From Syntrophorhabdales bacterium (GTDB taxonomy: Bacteria; Desulfobacterota; Syntrophorhabdia; Syntrophorhabdales; WCHB1-27), in contig DATKNH010000116.1 in the NCBI GenBank assembly GCA_035541455.1, positions 62,001-126,000 of the forward strand: 64,000 nucleotides of DNA, written 5' to 3'. The notes beneath the pieces were generated by a model that had not been told where the DNA came from, made no database searches, and saw only the letters and a program-made list of their open reading frames with translations. Below are positions 60,558-64,000 of the stretch, piece after piece; position 1 is the first letter of the stretch; each line of letters begins with the position of its first letter. The translations under genes and the position numbers were made by a program.

Positions 60558-61685
60558 ATGACACTTGACCTGACAGAACGAGACAGGCGGTACGCGCTTG
60601 TCAGAGAAAAGATGGCGGCCGAGGGATTGGACGCCCTCGTCGTGATCTGCGATTCTCAGATCAATCAGAAAGGGTTTGTAAAGTACTTCACCAACTACAG
60701 GAGCATTCTCTATAACCTTGTAGTGATTTTCCCGATCAAGGGTGAGCCGAGGCTTTTGGTGCCGAGCCCGGTGCAGAAGTATTGGGCAGGTCTCCTTTCC
60801 TGGATCAGTCACATTGAAAATCAGGTGCCGGGGCTTAATGAGACGCTGGCCAGCCAGCTCAACGACATGGGTTTGTCAAAGGCACGCTTCGGGCTTATCA
60901 ATGACCGGATCATGCCGGCCAACACCTATCTTTTCCTGACAAGGAATTTTCCCGAAGCTTCGTTTGTTGACGCAAGTTCGATTGTCGAAGAGCTGAGAAT
61001 GATCAAGTCTGCAGGTGAACAGGAATTGGTTAAGAAGGCCGCGGCGCTTGCCGACCTTTCATTCGAGGTCATGGCGCGAATCCTTAAAACCGGGATGACC
61101 GAGAGGCAGGTTGTGGCGGAGATCGATCGTGAGCTCGCGATCGGTGGCGCTGAAGATATTTTCCATCTATTCTCCTCGAAACCGGGAAACCTCTTCCCTT
61201 ACGCGCCATCTGAACGGCCAATCGAGAAAGGGGACGTGATCATTCTCAATACCGAGCTTTCCGGCCCGGGTGGGTACTGGGTGCAAATGGTCAGGATGTC
61301 TTTTGTCGGAGGCAAGCCCGGCGATGAGGTTGAGCGGATGTACGACATTCTGATAAGGATTGCCGCCGAAACACCGTCACAGCTACGTCCGGGGCGAAAG
61401 GTCTCTGATGTTGCAACATGGGTGCGCAACGAAATAATCAATGCTGGCTACGACCAGGGTGTGCACTTCGGCCACTGCCTTGGATTGGACGTGGTGGAGC
61501 GTCCGATGGTTCACGTCGCGGATGAAACAGTGCTGCAACCGGGCATGGTTATCACCGTTCATCCACAACTGGTCTCGAAGAACAAGACAGCCACGGTGTG
61601 GCTCGCTGACACCTTCCTTGTAACGGAAAGGGATGCGCAGGTGCTAACCAGTGTCCATCCGTTAAAGGTGCAGACAGTAGGATAA
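60558..61685 (+). CDS. M24 (creatinase/aminopeptidase P) family protein lacking metal ligands
   Basis: A 375-residue protein with an N-terminal creatinase-type domain (1-140) and a pita-bread C-terminal domain. The metal ligands of M24 peptidases are largely replaced: N231-T232-E233 where the first Asp is expected, Gln243 for the second Asp, and His335 for one Glu, while His306 and Glu314 remain. This pattern is like creatinase and other metal-independent C-N hydrolases, not like Xaa-Pro peptidases. A substrate with a C-N bond is plausible. It is in the IclR-controlled cluster. Confidence 0.85.
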   Translation: MTLDLTERDRRYALVREKMAAEGLDALVVICDSQINQKGFVKYFTNYRSILYNLVVIFPIKGEPRLLVPSPVQKYWAGLLSWISHIENQVPGLNETLASQLNDMGLSKARFGLINDRIMPANTYLFLTRNFPEASFVDASSIVEELRMIKSAGEQELVKKAAALADLSFEVMARILKTGMTERQVVAEIDRELAIGGAEDIFHLFSSKPGNLFPYAPSERPIEKGDVIILNTELSGPGGYWVQMVRMSFVGGKPGDEVERMYDILIRIAAETPSQLRPGRKVSDVATWVRNEIINAGYDQGVHFGHCLGLDVVERPMVHVADETVLQPGMVITVHPQLVSKNKTATVWLADTFLVTERDAQVLTSVHPLKVQTVG

Positions 61686-61707
61686 TAACCGACAAGACGA
61701 GGTGTGT

Positions 61708-62706
61708 ATGAGGACGACGAACAGGCTAAGAGTTTGGCTGTTAATGGGTGTGTGTCTGACGCTTATCATCTCTCTGTCTCCCGGCAGCGTCCGTGCTGAA
61801 TACCCTGAAAGGCCCGTCAATATGTACGTGAGTTACGCGGTCGGCGGGTCCCTCGACATGAGTACACGGGCAATCTGCGCTGCGGCAGAGAAGGTCCTGG
61901 GAAAGCCGATCGTGGTGGAAAACAAGCCGGGTGGCGGGGGAACCGTGGCGCTTGCGTTGCTCGCCAACATGAAGCCGGACGGTTATACGTTAGCATCCGC
62001 AACCGACAGCGGTATAGTGCGTGCTCCTCAGCTCCAGAAGGTCACCTATAAACCGCTCAAAGACTTCACGCCGCTTGTAGCCTACGCGCAAGTCGTCAAC
62101 CCTATTATCGTTCGTGAGGATGCGCCGTGGAAAAATTTAAAAGAGCTGATCGAGTACGCACGAAACAACCCGAATAAGATCAAGTACAGTTCTGGCGGGG
62201 TGGGGACCGGTATGCACCACGCCATGGTGCTGCTGGAAGTGAAGACCGGGATAAAGTGGATTCATGTCCCGTACAAGGGTAACGCGGATGCCGTCACAGC
62301 ACTTCTTGGGAACCACGTGCAAGTCGCATCCGTTGGACCTGAAGCCTATCCCTTTGTCCGGGCAGGGAAGGTAAGAATATTGGCGATCGCCGAGGCAAAG
62401 CGCCACCCTCTCTATCCTGACATTCCTACCCTCAGAGACCTGGGCTACGACTTTGTGAACGACGCTTTTTTCACAGTGATGGGGCCTGCAGGCCTTTCTG
62501 TTGACGTACAGAACAAAGTGGAAAGTGCGTTCATCAAGGCTGCGGAAAGCAAAGAAGTTAAGACCGTGATCGATAAGCTAGACCTGGTTCCGGTACTTTA
62601 TGTTGGAAAAGAGTACGACACGCACCTGAAGAACTACTGGTCCAGGATGGAAAAAAGCCTTAAAGAGACAGGCCTCATCAAGGAGTCCGCGACCAGCCCG
62701 TATTGA
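61708..62706 (+). CDS. Tripartite tricarboxylate transporter (TctC/Bug family) receptor
   Basis: A 332-residue periplasmic receptor with signal peptide ending near SVRAEYPERP. Family blocks include YVSYAVGGSLDMSTRAI, VVENKPGGGGTVAL and the ligand-loop region SSGGVGTGMHHAM. Bug proteins bind dicarboxylates, nicotinate or aromatic acids. The TctA/TctB membrane genes are not in the window and may follow to the right. ATG 61708 is preferred to GTG 61702. Confidence 0.9.
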   Translation: MRTTNRLRVWLLMGVCLTLIISLSPGSVRAEYPERPVNMYVSYAVGGSLDMSTRAICAAAEKVLGKPIVVENKPGGGGTVALALLANMKPDGYTLASATDSGIVRAPQLQKVTYKPLKDFTPLVAYAQVVNPIIVREDAPWKNLKELIEYARNNPNKIKYSSGGVGTGMHHAMVLLEVKTGIKWIHVPYKGNADAVTALLGNHVQVASVGPEAYPFVRAGKVRILAIAEAKRHPLYPDIPTLRDLGYDFVNDAFFTVMGPAGLSVDVQNKVESAFIKAAESKEVKTVIDKLDLVPVLYVGKEYDTHLKNYWSRMEKSLKETGLIKESATSPY

Positions 62707-62756
62707 CCGCATGAAAGATATTCATACACGGCAAACCTTAGAGGAGGTAGCATTCC

Positions 62757-63929
62757 ATGAAGATTACAGGCGTTGAGCTTATTCCGCTCACCATGTATTT
62801 CAAGTCGGTCATCGAAGAATCGTTCGGTACCGTTGGGAAAAGAGAAGATGACGTGGTCGTCAGAATACATACGGACGAGGGTATTACGGGTCTGGGCGAG
62901 GGCCCGACCCTGGGCCCTTTTTACAGCGGTGAGAGCCAGGAGACGGTGATGGGTATCATTGCCCATCATCTTTTCCCTAAAGTGCTCGAAGGCAAAGACC
63001 CGTTTGACATCGACCCAATCCACTTTCAGATGGAGAAGGTCGTCTACCGAAACACAGTTGCCAAGGCTGCCATTGATTGGGCCCTTCACGACATCATGGG
63101 TAAAGCTCTCAACGTCCCGCTCTACAAGTTGCTGGGGGGCAAGTTTACCGACGAGATACCTTTGCGCGGCAGCGTCGGCATAGACACACCGCAAAAGATG
63201 GCCGAGAATGCAAAGAGAATCACCGATGAGGGCTTCAAAGCCATCAAAATGAAGGTGGGATTAGAGCCTATTATGGATGTGGACCGCGTAAAGGCGATTC
63301 GTGCTGTGGTGCCGGCGGACATCATCATCAACATAGATGTTAATGGCGCATATGCACCCAAGGACGCCATCTGGATGCTCCAGCATGTCTCCGAGTATGT
63401 TCCTATCACCGTAGAACAGCCGGTTCGCAGGGACGACCTCGAGGGGCTGGCACTGGTAAAGAAATGCGTCAATGTGCCTATCGGCGCGTGCGAATCGGCA
63501 CTGACTCTGCCGGAGGTTTCCAGGGTCATACAACAGGGGGCCGCTGATTTCTTCAACTTCAAAATCGACCGGTCCGGAGGGTTTTACCCCGGCAAGATAG
63601 CAGTCAAGATGATTGAGGCTGCAGGCCTCTTCGTGATAGCCTCGGAACAGCTCGGTTTTGGCATAGAGGTAGCAGGACAGGCGCATTTCGGCGTGTCGAC
63701 GCAGGGAATGAAATGGCCGGGCGGTTATGCGGCCGGCCTTATCGGAATGGCAGGCAAGTTGGACACTGTCGGTTTTGAGGGCGACATCGTAGACAAGACG
63801 CCGGTTGTCAAGAACGGAAAGCTGCGGGTGCCGGAGGGCCCGGGCCTGGGTGTTCAACTGGTCGAGGAGAAGTGGAGGCGCTATCTGACGCCGGGAAAAG
63901 AAATCATTAAACTCGGACGCATTTCCTAG
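62757..63929 (+). CDS. Mandelate racemase/muconate lactonizing enzyme family protein, canonical MLE-type active site
   Basis: A 390-residue enolase-superfamily enzyme. Lys164 and Lys166 form KxK, Asp194, Glu220 and Glu246 bind magnesium, and Lys269 (FNFKIDRSGG) is the opposing base. This is the full MLE/dipeptide-epimerase-type set, supporting racemisation, cycloisomerisation or epimerisation of an acid. GAGGAGG lies 9 bases upstream of the ATG. It shares the capping-domain opening (MKIxxVExIP) with the divergent paralogue at 59309. Confidence 0.9.
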   Translation: MKITGVELIPLTMYFKSVIEESFGTVGKREDDVVVRIHTDEGITGLGEGPTLGPFYSGESQETVMGIIAHHLFPKVLEGKDPFDIDPIHFQMEKVVYRNTVAKAAIDWALHDIMGKALNVPLYKLLGGKFTDEIPLRGSVGIDTPQKMAENAKRITDEGFKAIKMKVGLEPIMDVDRVKAIRAVVPADIIINIDVNGAYAPKDAIWMLQHVSEYVPITVEQPVRRDDLEGLALVKKCVNVPIGACESALTLPEVSRVIQQGAADFFNFKIDRSGGFYPGKIAVKMIEAAGLFVIASEQLGFGIEVAGQAHFGVSTQGMKWPGGYAAGLIGMAGKLDTVGFEGDIVDKTPVVKNGKLRVPEGPGLGVQLVEEKWRRYLTPGKEIIKLGRIS

Positions 63930-63941
63930 ACCAATGGCAAT

Positions 63942-63964
63942 CCAGCTGCGATGGCCGCAGCTGG
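63942..63964. repeat. Perfect hairpin between the last two genes
   Basis: CCAGCTGCG (63942-63950) and CGCAGCTGG (63956-63964) form a 9-bp stem with a 5-base loop. No T-run follows, so it is not a standard intrinsic terminator. It may reduce read-through or stabilise the upstream mRNA. Confidence 0.5.
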
Positions 63965-63993
63965 TAGTAGCACAAATGAAAAGGGGGTGCAGT

Positions 63994-64000
63994 ATGAAGC
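63994..64000 (+). CDS. Start of next gene (partial)
   Basis: An ATG at 63994 is preceded by AAGGGGG about 5 bases upstream. Only the first two codons (Met-Lys) lie in the window. From its place it continues the catabolic cluster and could encode a further receptor or transporter subunit, but nothing can be read. Confidence 0.4.

Noticed and set aside
63942-63964. Intrinsic terminator after the last MR/MLE gene
   Set aside because: The stem is good, but no T-run follows on the + strand. It is kept only as a hairpin.

Overview
The window looks like chromosomal DNA of an anaerobic Gram-negative bacterium, most likely a Desulfobacterota (former Deltaproteobacteria) lineage such as the syntrophic aromatic or organic-acid degraders. 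This is inferred from gene content and not from a marker gene. The content includes TRAP and tricarboxylate-type solute receptors, AprA/FrdA-like flavoproteins with ferredoxins, two molybdopterin oxidoreductase/ferredoxin pairs, SelB, an RND efflux pump and outer-membrane lipoproteins. No rRNA, tRNA, CRISPR array, integrase or transposase was recognised. Base composition looks moderately GC-rich and even across genes, with AT-rich or palindromic intergenic repeats.

Layout. 1-276: N-terminal part of a winged-helix protein behind a palindromic operator candidate. 436-5460 (-): TRAP importer, 4Fe-4S ferredoxin and AprA-like flavoprotein in one operon. 5839-9158 (+): LivG-LivF-LivH-LivM transporter without a binding protein. 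9276-11060 (-): a zinc-ribbon membrane protein gene broken by two compensating frameshifts. 11227-19914: housekeeping and accessory enzymes (TIGR01777 epimerase, TVP38 protein, DUF3047, nitroreductase, sirtuin, TPP enzyme, Nudix, SDR, membrane diheme cytochrome c, DUF488). 20125-24343: MalY/PatB aminotransferase, a second AprA-like flavoprotein, a PLD-like protein lacking its catalytic His and Lys, and a second DUF3047. 24383-31839 (-): a long run from a molybdopterin oxidoreductase and its ferredoxin through a Liv-type binding protein and a CocE/NonD hydrolase to shikimate kinase and an HD hydrolase. 32038-38054 (+): complete tripartite RND efflux system. 38351-41188 (+): Tat-exported molybdopterin oxidoreductase and ferredoxin. 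41218-43576 (-): two tandem ionotropic-receptor-like proteins. 43680-49718 (-): BepA-like protease, DD-carboxypeptidase, a small unknown, a B12-radical SAM enzyme and two low-complexity envelope proteins. 50104-55666: FKBP, SelB, HD protein and MFS carrier. 55928-64000 (+): IclR regulator followed by a catabolic cluster (FrdA/FrdB-like soluble pair, two enolase-superfamily enzymes, a creatinase-like M24 protein and a TctC-type receptor).

The recurring theme is import of organic acids coupled to flavin, molybdenum and Fe-S redox enzymes. Three units (436-5460, 25930-31839, 55928-64000) join a solute receptor to a redox enzyme. None has a substrate that can be read from sequence alone.

The most unusual signals are four. 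(i) A hairpin element present twice, each time starting on the stop codon of a gene, in the same orientation, with compensatory changes in its arms. (ii) A family of short hairpins with conserved flanks and variable stems. (iii) Tandem glutamate-receptor-like proteins whose pore filter is not the potassium-channel type. (iv) Paired enolase-superfamily enzymes, one of which has lost both usual lysine positions, next to an M24 protein with substituted metal ligands.
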